A stretch of 5,393 nt of DNA, taken from assembly GCA_900545725.1 (NCBI GenBank), contig URAI01000129.1, forward strand, positions 1 through 5,393, in the 5' to 3' direction. Of this stretch, positions 1 to 5,393 are shown piece after piece. The position numbers were made by a program, and so were the translations under genes. This DNA is from an uncultured Eubacterium sp. (GTDB lineage: Bacteria; Bacillota; Clostridia; Lachnospirales; Lachnospiraceae). Every line of letters begins with the position of its first letter. Position 1 is the first letter of the stretch. The notes below the pieces were generated by a model. The model ran no database searches and was not told the origin of the DNA. It was given only the letters and a program-made list of their open reading frames with translations.

Positions 1-50
1 TGCAGGACGCACAATCGAGTGCCAAGCGGCAGGACGCCGCATTTGGCACG
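1..50. repeat. GC-rich imperfect palindrome, possible dispersed repeat element
   Basis: Bases 19-30 pair with 36-49. GTGCCAA (19-25) pairs with TTGGCAC (43-49), and GCGGC (26-30) pairs with GCCGC (36-40). The loop is AGGAC (31-35) and there is a two-base AT bulge at 41-42. The nonamer GCAGGACGC occurs twice, at 2-10 and 29-37, so a second small hairpin with the same AGGAC loop (TGC/GCA) may be cut by the window edge. The block is far richer in GC than the DNA after it. No T-run follows on either strand, so it does not look like an intrinsic terminator. It resembles dispersed intergenic palindromes that I associate, from memory and unverified, with Lachnospiraceae genomes. The hairpin is seen directly; the repeat-family status is inference. 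Confidence 0.5.
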
Positions 51-203
51 ACCCGACCGTTATAGATACATAAAATGCTCATCCGTAGAACTTCTTAGTA
101 TTTATCCATCGTTTCAAAATATACAACAAAAACCGACCCTGCCCCATCTACACCCCGTTTTCAACAAATCTCAATTTATAGTATAGAAAGATTTAAGTAT
201 ATT

Positions 204-1208
204 ATGAAAAATAAAATCAATAAAAAATATACATACAGAATAACCATTATTGTCACATTATGCATTGTGTTAATGTTATTACTTTTTATATGGTCACTGA
301 TGACAGGTCAGTATCCGTTATCACTGCATAGGATTATATCAGGTGAGAAAATGCAGGTTATGGTATTTAAAAGACTAAGGCTGCCTCGTGCATTAATGGG
401 AATTATAGGAGGATTTGGACTTGGCATTGCAGGCAATGTATACCAGATGGTATTTAAAAATCCACTTGCATCACCTGATATTGTCGGAGTATCATCAGGA
501 GCCAGTGCCGGTGCAGCATTTGCAATAGTTATGATATCATCAGCTGTGCCTGTAGTATCATTATCAGCATTTGCCGGAGCATTTATAACACTTATTATAA
601 CTCTTCTTATTGCATATGTCGTACCCGGAAAAAGCAGTTATAATATAGTTCTTTCAGGAATTGCAATACATTCACTGGCACAGACGTTTTTAATGATTTT
701 AAAGCTTGCGGCGGATCCGGAAAAACAGCTTGCCTCAATCGAATACTGGATAATGGGGAGTCTTAATGCAATATCAATAGACAGCATATGGCTGCCTTTA
801 ATTGCAACAATAGCAGGTTTTATAATTATGTTGTTATTATACAGACAGATAATGATACTTTCGGTAAATGAAGATGAGGCGGCAGCATTAGGTGTCAATG
901 TTACAATAATCAGATTGTTAATTCTTACTATTGCAACATTTGTAGTATCATCAATAATATGTACTACAGGACTTATAAGCTTTATAGGACTTATAGCACC
1001 GCATATGGCAAGACTGCTTACAGGAAAAAATGATACTAAGACATTTATAATAAGCGGACTTACAGGAAGCATAATACTTACGGTGGCAGATATATTTGCA
1101 AGAAGTGCAGCCGGTACGGAGCTGCCGGTAAGTGTATTTACTTCACTTCTTGGAGCACCGGTGCTTATAATATTATTGGTTAAGAAGCATAGAGGGCAAT
1201 ATATTTAA
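204..1208 (+). CDS. FecCD/BtuC-family ABC transporter permease
   Basis: This is the inner-membrane permease of a type II (BtuCD-like) ABC importer; the family takes up ferric siderophores, haem, cobalamin or, in MolB, molybdate/tungstate. At 334 residues it has the usual length. A basic N-terminus leads into a first membrane helix (about 13-34). The family signature runs from RLPRALMG (59-66) through Q81 to NPLASPDIVGVSSGASAG (86-103). YWIMGS lies at 181-186, the ATPase-coupling segment NEDEAAALGVN at 222-232, and the conserved GLISFIGLIAPHMARLL block near 253-269. The ATG at 204 is chosen because it gives a normal first helix; the SD is weak (AGAAAG at 185-190), and an in-frame stop lies at 96-98. 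No binding protein or ATPase gene follows; the next gene starts 139 bp downstream. Proximity to a molybdoenzyme makes a MolB-like molybdate role possible, but the substrate cannot be read from the sequence. Family call is strong, substrate open. Confidence 0.93.
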   Translation: MKNKINKKYTYRITIIVTLCIVLMLLLFIWSLMTGQYPLSLHRIISGEKMQVMVFKRLRLPRALMGIIGGFGLGIAGNVYQMVFKNPLASPDIVGVSSGASAGAAFAIVMISSAVPVVSLSAFAGAFITLIITLLIAYVVPGKSSYNIVLSGIAIHSLAQTFLMILKLAADPEKQLASIEYWIMGSLNAISIDSIWLPLIATIAGFIIMLLLYRQIMILSVNEDEAAALGVNVTIIRLLILTIATFVVSSIICTTGLISFIGLIAPHMARLLTGKNDTKTFIISGLTGSIILTVADIFARSAAGTELPVSVFTSLLGAPVLIILLVKKHRGQYI

Positions 1209-1251
1209 TAATAAATAATTACATATATATTTAATAATAAACAATTACATA
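1199..1251 (+). repeat. 26-bp tandem duplication across the permease stop codon
   Basis: Bases 1199-1225 and 1225-1251 are two copies of an AT-only-plus-one-C unit with a 26-base period. They differ at one position (T1216 versus C1242). The permease stop TAA (1206-1208) lies in the first copy, so the second copy is a non-coding duplicate of the gene's last codons and 3' flank. This pattern fits replication slippage. The repeat itself is seen directly. Confidence 0.85.
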
Positions 1252-1255
1252 ATTG
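1242..1255. promoter_or_regulatory. candidate operator palindrome overlapping the -35 box
   Basis: CAATTA-CA-TAATTG is a perfect 6-bp inverted repeat with a 2-base centre. Its right arm ends in TTG, the first bases of the candidate -35 hexamer at 1253. A repressor bound here could block the promoter. The C that completes the left arm is the single base that differs between the two tandem repeat copies. In such AT-rich DNA a palindrome of this size may arise by chance, so the regulatory role is only inferred. Confidence 0.25.
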
Positions 1256-1281
1256 ACCACGATTACTCCATATGTTAATAT
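1253..1281 (+). promoter_or_regulatory. candidate sigma-70/sigma-A promoter for the hydroxylase operon
   Basis: TTGACC (1253-1258) matches five of six bases of the -35 consensus. After a 17-base spacer comes TAATAT (1276-1281), a four-of-six -10 match, preceded by TG one base upstream (1273-1274), which makes an extended -10. Transcription would start near 1288, leaving a leader of about 60 bases before the ATG at 1348. It sits in the only sizeable gap upstream of the three hydroxylase genes. No riboswitch-like or Moco-sensing structure was recognised in the leader. Prediction by eye only. Confidence 0.45.
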
Positions 1282-1347
1282 CAGATTAATAATAGGTGTG
1301 GGAAATACAACATTGAAAATGAATAATTAAGAATGGATGGTGATTAA

Positions 1348-2235
1348 ATGCTTAATATACAGACGTATAAAAAGGTTGAAAGTCTTGATGAGGCATATGA
1401 GCTTAACAAGAAGAAAGCTAACCGCATTATAGGTGGAATGATGTGGATGCGTATGGGAGAGACAAGAATTCAGACGGCGATAGATTTGTCAGGACTTGGG
1501 CTTGATACAATAGAAGAAAATCAGCAGGAATTTAAGATTGGCTGTATGACAACATTAAGACAGTTAGAGCAGCACGAAGGCTTTAATAAATATACCTGTA
1601 ACATGGCAAAGGAGAGTTTAAGACATATAGTCGGAGTCCAGTTTAGAAATATGGCAACAGTTGGAGGCAGCATATATGGACGATATGGGTTTTCTGACGT
1701 GCTTACATTATTTCTTGCATTAGATACATATGTTGAGCTTTATAAGGGTGGCATAGTGCCATTGGAAGAATTTGCAGGCTCGGCTTATGATAACGATATT
1801 ATTGTCGCTATTATTGTGAAAAAACACGACATAAATGTATTCTATGAAGCAGTAAGAATAACACAGACAGACCTTCCTGTACTTACCTGTTGTGCAGCAA
1901 GAGATTTAAAGGATAATTCATGCAATGTGGTAATTGGTGCAAGACCTGGAAGAGCCATGAGAGTAAAAGATACACATAATATTTTATCAGAAATAGTATC
2001 ACGTAATGATAATATATCCAATGATATAGTATGTAATAAAGATGAAAAAGAAAATATAGAAAATAATACATCTGCGGATATTGATATTAATGAAAGAATA
2101 GATAAATTTGCAAAGTATGCCAAAGAAACAGTGCCGACACAGTCGAATATGCGTGGAAGTGCAGAGTATAGAAGTCATCTTACGGAAGTGCTGGTTAAAA
2201 GAGCATTAGAGCAGCTTTTCATAAATAAGGACTGA
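1348..2235 (+). CDS. FAD-binding subunit of a xanthine dehydrogenase/CO dehydrogenase-family molybdenum hydroxylase
   Basis: This is the medium (CoxM/XdhB-like) cytoplasmic subunit that accepts electrons from the Fe-S subunit onto FAD and passes them to NAD+ or another carrier. The 295 residues begin with the FAD-binding half. RIIGGMMWM (26-34) stands where the family has its AGGTDL-type pyrophosphate loop. IGCMTTLRQLE lies at 64-74, and ATVGGSI (103-109) followed by D117 matches the second FAD motif, usually TIGGNI...D. The C-terminal CO_deh_flav_C-like half ends in MRGSAEYRSHL (268-278), typical for the family. The IIGGMMWMRMG and GSIYGRYG segments diverge from the textbook consensus. Residues 218-248 are an Asn/Asp/Glu-rich, probably disordered insertion. 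The start is supported by GGATGGTG (1335-1342), an imperfect SD five bases before the ATG. It is the first gene of an apparent three-gene operon. The hydroxylase substrate is not determinable from this subunit. Confidence 0.92.
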   Translation: MLNIQTYKKVESLDEAYELNKKKANRIIGGMMWMRMGETRIQTAIDLSGLGLDTIEENQQEFKIGCMTTLRQLEQHEGFNKYTCNMAKESLRHIVGVQFRNMATVGGSIYGRYGFSDVLTLFLALDTYVELYKGGIVPLEEFAGSAYDNDIIVAIIVKKHDINVFYEAVRITQTDLPVLTCCAARDLKDNSCNVVIGARPGRAMRVKDTHNILSEIVSRNDNISNDIVCNKDEKENIENNTSADIDINERIDKFAKYAKETVPTQSNMRGSAEYRSHLTEVLVKRALEQLFINKD

Positions 2236-2251
2236 TATTAGCAGTGATAAT

Positions 2252-2268
2252 AGGCATTAAAAATGCCT
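2252..2268 (+). other. perfect intercistronic hairpin
   Basis: AGGCATT (2252-2258) and AATGCCT (2262-2268) form a 7-bp perfect stem with an AAA loop. It lies in the 51-base gap between the FAD and Fe-S genes. No T-run follows, so it is unlikely to terminate transcription. It ends seven bases before the AGGAG SD (2276-2280) of the next gene. It could act as an mRNA stability or processing element that sets subunit ratios; that role is inferred. Confidence 0.5.
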
Positions 2269-2286
2269 GCAAAATAGGAGATTGAT

Positions 2287-2751
2287 ATGAATATTAATAT
2301 AATACTTAATGGTAAAAGTGTAAGTGATGATATTGCGGCAGATATGACACTTTATGATTTTGTAAGAGAGCATGGATGTTATAGTGTCAAATGTGGCTGC
2401 GAGACTTCTAATTGTGGACTTTGTACAGTCTTTTTAGATGATAAGCCTGTGCTTTCATGTTCAGTATTAGCAGCAAGGGTGGATGGATGTAAGGTTGATA
2501 CACTTGAAGGACTTCAGGGGGAAGCTTTGGAATTCGTAACCTTTATAGCTGATGAGGGCGCAGAACAGTGCGGCTTTTGTAATCCAGGCTTTGTTATGAA
2601 TACAATTGCTCTTTTAAGAGAAAATCCATATCCGAATGAAGATGAGATTAAAGAATTTTTGTCGGGTAATCTGTGCCGTTGTTCGGGTTATGAGGGACAG
2701 TTAAGAGGAATACTTAAATTTCTTGAAAGCAAAAAAGATAATAATAAATAG
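2287..2751 (+). CDS. [2Fe-2S] subunit of a molybdenum hydroxylase
   Basis: This small (CoxS/XdhC-type) subunit carries two [2Fe-2S] clusters that relay electrons from the molybdopterin site to FAD. All eight cluster cysteines are present in 154 residues, the normal length. The plant-ferredoxin-type cluster uses C38-x4-C43-x2-C46-x11-C58. The second, four-helix-bundle cluster uses C95-x2-C98-x31-C130-x-C132, within QCGFCNPG and NLCRCSGY. The family usually has CGFCTPG, so Asn at 99 is a mild variant. C31, C36 and C68 are extra cysteines outside the two motifs. The start is fixed by AGGAG (2276-2280), six bases before the ATG. It lies 51 bases after the FAD gene and 29 before the molybdopterin gene, consistent with co-transcription. 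Nothing suggests damage to this gene. Confidence 0.96.
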   Translation: MNINIILNGKSVSDDIAADMTLYDFVREHGCYSVKCGCETSNCGLCTVFLDDKPVLSCSVLAARVDGCKVDTLEGLQGEALEFVTFIADEGAEQCGFCNPGFVMNTIALLRENPYPNEDEIKEFLSGNLCRCSGYEGQLRGILKFLESKKDNNK

Positions 2752-2780
2752 ACTTGAACCAATAAGGAGGGTAAGATTGA

Positions 2781-5318
2781 ATGAAATCCGTTAATAAAGC
2801 CATAAGAAAAAAAGATGCGATGGAGCTTCTCCTTGGAAAACCTGTTTATATGGAAGATATTGCACCAAAGGATTGTCTGGTTGTTAAACTGCTTCGTTCA
2901 CCTTATGCCAATGCAATAATTAAAGACATAAATACAGATATAGCAAAAAAAGTTCCGGGAATTGAGGCTGTATATACATATAAAGATATTGATCAGAATG
3001 GAAAGAGATTTACATGTGCAGGACAGACTTATCCTGAGCCTAGTCCATATGACAGGCTGATTCTTGACAGACATGTAAGATTCATAGGAGATCCGGTTGC
3101 CATTATTGCAGGTACTGACGAAAAATGTGTCGATAAGGCGATGAAGCTTATTAAGGCAGATTATGAGGTCTTAGAGCCAGTGCTTGATTTTACAAAGGCA
3201 AAGGATAATAAGGTGCTTGTGCATCCTGAGGATAACTGGGAGGCATTATGCCAGGTAGGAGCGGATAATAAGAGAAATCTGTGTGCCCATGATGAATGTG
3301 GTGAAGGAGATATTGAAAAAGTGCTTAGTGAATGTGATATTGTGCTTGACAGGACATATCATACTAAGGCATGTCAGCAGAGCATGATGGAAACTTTCAG
3401 GACATTCTGCACAATAGACACATATGGCAGGCTTCATGTTGTAAGTTCAACACAGATTGTATTCCATTGCAGAAGAATTATATCACATGCACTGGGAATA
3501 TCACCGTCTAAGATAAGGGTTACAAAGCCAAGAATAGGAGGAGGTTTTGGTGCCAAGCAGACATCAGTATCAGAGATTTATCCGGCATTTGTAACATGGA
3601 TGACAAAGAAACCATCAAAGATAATATTTTCAAGGGAAGAGTCACTTACGGCGTCGTCACCAAGACACGAAATGCAGATGCATGTGCGTCTGGGAGCTAC
3701 CAGGGATGGAATTATAAAGGCTATTGACCTTCATACATTATCTAATACGGGAGCTTATGGCGAGCATGGACCGACAACAGTAGGTCTTTCAGGACACAAA
3801 TCAATTCCATTATATGGTAAGGCAGAAGCATTTCATTTTTCAAGCGATGTTGTATATACTAATATAATGTCTGCCGGTGCTTACAGAGGATATGGTGCAA
3901 CACAGGGACTTTTTGCAGTGGAGTCAGCAGTAAATGAACTTGCACAGATGTTAGGAACTGACCCATTTGACATAAGACTCAAAAATATCATAAAAGAGGG
4001 CGATATAATGCCGGCTTATTATGGACAGGTTAATACAAGCTGCGCCCTTGACAGGTGTCTTAAAAGAGTACGTGAAATGATAAAATGGGATGAAAAGTTC
4101 CCAATGTATAAGGTCTCAGAAACTAAGGCAAGATATCTGGGAATGGGTATGGCAATGCAGGGCTCAGGTATTTCAGGTGTCGATGTAGGAAGTGCAACGC
4201 TTAAGCTTAATGATGAGGGCTTTTATACTTTAAATATAGGTGCGGCTGATATGGGAACAGGCTGTGATACAATACTGGCTCAGATTGCAGCAGAGGTGCT
4301 GGATTGTAATACAGATAATATCAGCGTATTTGGGGCAGATACGGATATTTCACCATACGATTCAGGCTCATACGCTTCAAGTACAACATATGTAACGGGA
4401 AAGGCAGTAGAAAAGTGTGCATTAGAACTTCGTGACAGAATAGAAAGTCTGGGTGCAAGACTTCTTGACTGTGATAAGGAAAATATATCATTTGATGGAA
4501 ACGCTGTAATGTGTGACAGTACAGGTGAAAAGGTAAGTCTTAATGAGATTGCCACAGCTTCAATGTGTGGAAATGATATTGCACTTGTGACTTCATATAC
4601 ACATTCATCACCTATTTCGCCTCCACCATATATGGTTGGTGCAGCTGAAATAGAGGTTGATTTAGAAACAGGTGAAAGTAAGGTCATTGAATATGATGCT
4701 TGTGTTGACTGTGGAACGCCGGTTAATCCTAATCTTGCAAGAGTTCAGGCTGAGGGTGGTATTTTACAGGGAATTGGTATGGCTATGTCTGAAAATATTA
4801 CTTATGACAATAAGTTTCATGACCTAGTTGATATGAGAAAGATAAGGATAGGGAAAGATATATACTTCACCTGGCAGATACTCACGAACAAGGAGCCTGT
4901 TCCACTGGAAGGAAGGGACTTGAAACTCATGCTGAAGAATCCTCTAGGCAGATTTCTCGATTTCCATTTTGAGATATACCAGGGAAACAAGCTGAAATTT
5001 ACTTTTCATGGAACAGACCACAAACACCTTGGTACGTATTCGCTGACTTTGTGGGAGAACTATGGTAAGGAAGGACAGACTGCCGTTGACATGTGTGAGG
5101 CTTTCAGGCTTGTTGCAACAACTTGTGAAGAGGACAGCATAAGTGTCCCTAACCTTGAAATGGCCACCGTCAACCTTGGTGCTTCTTCCATTGACATATC
5201 AACCGGTGGAAGCATTCCCATTCCCGATGCGCCAAAAGACGGGAAGATATACGGCCGGAAGGATGGAGAATGGGAGGAGATAACAGAAGCAGTATGGAAT
5301 GAAGAAACAAACAGTTAA
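2781..5318 (+). CDS. molybdopterin-binding hydroxylase subunit, C-terminally truncated and fused in frame to a phage-like protein
   Basis: Residues 1 to about 678 are the large (CoxL/XdhA-like) subunit that binds the Mo-cytosine-dinucleotide cofactor and hydroxylates the substrate. An a/b-hammerhead domain spans about 18-130. Mo-domain motifs follow: RIGGGFGAKQ (251-260), AGAYRGYGATQG (365-376), GAADMGTG (488-495), DSGSYASS (527-534), DCGTPVNP (643-650) and EGGILQGIGMAM (658-669). The start has a strong SD, AAGGAGGG (2764-2771), nine bases before the ATG. After YDNK (675-678) the family pattern ends, although intact relatives continue for roughly 90 more residues carrying the GxGE catalytic glutamate. 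Residues 685-845 are instead an unrelated protein (see the entry at 4833). As written the product should be inactive as a hydroxylase. Q260 occupies the position of bovine xanthine oxidase Glu802, and no Arg occurs between 310 and 368, so classical xanthine binding is not supported. Family identity of the first 678 residues is firm; the fusion may be an assembly join. Confidence 0.9.
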   Translation: MKSVNKAIRKKDAMELLLGKPVYMEDIAPKDCLVVKLLRSPYANAIIKDINTDIAKKVPGIEAVYTYKDIDQNGKRFTCAGQTYPEPSPYDRLILDRHVRFIGDPVAIIAGTDEKCVDKAMKLIKADYEVLEPVLDFTKAKDNKVLVHPEDNWEALCQVGADNKRNLCAHDECGEGDIEKVLSECDIVLDRTYHTKACQQSMMETFRTFCTIDTYGRLHVVSSTQIVFHCRRIISHALGISPSKIRVTKPRIGGGFGAKQTSVSEIYPAFVTWMTKKPSKIIFSREESLTASSPRHEMQMHVRLGATRDGIIKAIDLHTLSNTGAYGEHGPTTVGLSGHKSIPLYGKAEAFHFSSDVVYTNIMSAGAYRGYGATQGLFAVESAVNELAQMLGTDPFDIRLKNIIKEGDIMPAYYGQVNTSCALDRCLKRVREMIKWDEKFPMYKVSETKARYLGMGMAMQGSGISGVDVGSATLKLNDEGFYTLNIGAADMGTGCDTILAQIAAEVLDCNTDNISVFGADTDISPYDSGSYASSTTYVTGKAVEKCALELRDRIESLGARLLDCDKENISFDGNAVMCDSTGEKVSLNEIATASMCGNDIALVTSYTHSSPISPPPYMVGAAEIEVDLETGESKVIEYDACVDCGTPVNPNLARVQAEGGILQGIGMAMSENITYDNKFHDLVDMRKIRIGKDIYFTWQILTNKEPVPLEGRDLKLMLKNPLGRFLDFHFEIYQGNKLKFTFHGTDHKHLGTYSLTLWENYGKEGQTAVDMCEAFRLVATTCEEDSISVPNLEMATVNLGASSIDISTGGSIPIPDAPKDGKIYGRKDGEWEEITEAVWNEETNS
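4806..4835. other. chimeric junction: Firmicute-like operon to Bacteroides-phage-like DNA
   Basis: Left of this interval the reading frame follows the molybdopterin subunit; the last family-like residues are ENITYDNK (671-678). From ATG 4833 it encodes an unrelated protein. Composition and codon choice also change: 4741-4800 is 40% GC and 4861-4920 is 50%, with CTC, CTG, CTA and AGG codons becoming frequent. SD sites, clear before the last two upstream genes, are absent before 4833 and 5331, as is usual for Bacteroidetes. I see no inverted repeats, integrase gene or target duplication at the join. The exact breakpoint cannot be fixed by eye. The frame is preserved, which has a one-in-three chance. 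Confidence 0.75.
4833..5318 (+). CDS. probable native start of a Bacteroides-phage-like structural protein
   Basis: Read from its own ATG this is a 161-residue protein beginning MRKIRIGKDIYFTWQIL. The first ~100 residues look like a compact beta-rich domain (alternating polar and hydrophobic strands, LGTYSLTLWENYGKEGQTAVD at about 67-87). A linker follows, and the C-terminus reads PKDGKIYGRKDGEWEEIT, a pattern common in phage tail-fibre and appendage proteins. From memory, proteins with this kind of N-terminus lie among structural genes of Bacteroides prophages; this was not searched. The following gene starts 12 bases after the stop, as in a phage module. No SD precedes the ATG, which fits Bacteroidetes. 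In this window it is in frame with the hydroxylase and could be read as its C-terminus, but the start, composition and content argue that it is a separate complete gene. Function beyond phage structural/appendage is unknown. Confidence 0.6.
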   Translation: MRKIRIGKDIYFTWQILTNKEPVPLEGRDLKLMLKNPLGRFLDFHFEIYQGNKLKFTFHGTDHKHLGTYSLTLWENYGKEGQTAVDMCEAFRLVATTCEEDSISVPNLEMATVNLGASSIDISTGGSIPIPDAPKDGKIYGRKDGEWEEITEAVWNEETNS

Positions 5319-5330
5319 AATCAGACTTTT

Positions 5331-5393
5331 ATGGCAACAACAAAATTAAAATTCTACAGGGGCTTAAAGGCCCGTTATGATGCAGCGTCAAAA
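5331..5393 (+). CDS. 5' fragment of a phage tail/appendage-like protein, cut by window end
   Basis: Only 21 codons are visible, reading MATTKLKFYRGLKARYDAAS then K, open to the window edge. KLKFYRGLKARYD resembles the opening of tail-fibre-like proteins in Bacteroides prophages (recognised from memory, not searched). It begins 12 bases after the preceding stop, on the same strand. It lacks an SD, as does its neighbour. The close spacing supports a phage-type gene pair that belongs to the DNA right of the junction, not to the hydroxylase operon. Too short for a functional call. Confidence 0.55.
   Translation, partial: MATTKLKFYRGLKARYDAASK

Noticed and set aside
19..60. Intrinsic terminator for an upstream gene
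   Set aside because: The stem is strong, but no T-rich tract follows it on the plus strand, and none lies on the other side for the minus strand.
1..186. Open frame of 61 codons running from the window edge to TAG at 184-186, possibly the tail of an upstream gene
   Set aside because: Its translation starts within the palindrome, is rich in His, Pro and Arg with no recognisable domain, and other forward frames are also open through the palindrome. It more likely reflects a GC-rich repeat than a protein end.
638..1072. Long antisense open frame inside the permease gene
   Set aside because: It overlaps conserved permease codons, has no SD or recognisable domain, and is explained by the codon bias of the real gene.
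1209..1347. Moco/Tuco-type riboswitch before the hydroxylase operon
   Set aside because: The region is AT-rich with no extended set of helices or conserved GC stems; the only structure seen is the short palindrome near the -35 box.
4280..4687. Long antisense open frame inside the molybdopterin subunit gene
   Set aside because: The plus strand encodes conserved hydroxylase motifs throughout; the reverse frame is Ser-rich and shows no family signal.
4780..4860. Insertion sequence, integrase attachment site or target duplication at the junction
   Set aside because: No terminal inverted repeats, flanking direct repeats or recombinase gene were seen around the join in the window.
4833..5318. A novel C-terminal domain of the hydroxylase
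   Set aside because: It has its own start codon, different composition and phage-like content, and it replaces instead of extends the essential C-terminal part of the enzyme.

Overview
The first ~4.8 kb looks like the chromosome of an AT-rich gut Firmicute, probably a Lachnospiraceae-type Clostridium relative. This rests on A/T-ending codons, heavy AGA use for Arg, and good Shine-Dalgarno (SD) sites before the two downstream hydroxylase genes (AGGAG, AAGGAGGG). The last ~560 bases look different: GC is higher, codon choice differs (CTC/CTG/AGG/CGG), there are no SD sites, and the proteins resemble those of Bacteroides prophages. Genus-level statements come from pattern recognition and were not searched.

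Layout, left to right. Positions 1-203 hold a GC-rich imperfect palindrome and an otherwise gene-free leader. A complete FecCD/BtuC-type ABC transporter permease follows (204-1208). Its stop codon lies in a 26-bp tandem duplication. A 139-bp gap carries a plausible extended -10 promoter. Next come three co-directional genes in the order FAD subunit (1348-2235), [2Fe-2S] subunit (2287-2751) and molybdopterin subunit (from 2781). This is the CoxM-S-L order of the xanthine dehydrogenase/CO dehydrogenase (molybdenum hydroxylase) family. Electrons would pass from the Mo site through two Fe-S clusters to FAD. The substrate is not identifiable. The permease may supply the metal (MolB-like molybdate uptake), but no ATPase or binding protein is visible here, so this is inference.

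The main anomaly is in the third gene. After about residue 678 the molybdopterin subunit stops resembling its family. It continues in frame into a 161-residue protein that starts at its own ATG (4833) and has a phage tail/appendage-like end. A second phage-like gene begins at 5331 and runs off the window. The fused 845-residue protein therefore lacks the C-terminal part of the hydroxylase, which in the family carries the catalytic glutamate. The likeliest explanation is a chimeric join between DNA of two gut bacteria, most simply a metagenome assembly artefact. A real recombination event cannot be excluded from sequence alone. I see no convincing undescribed system here.
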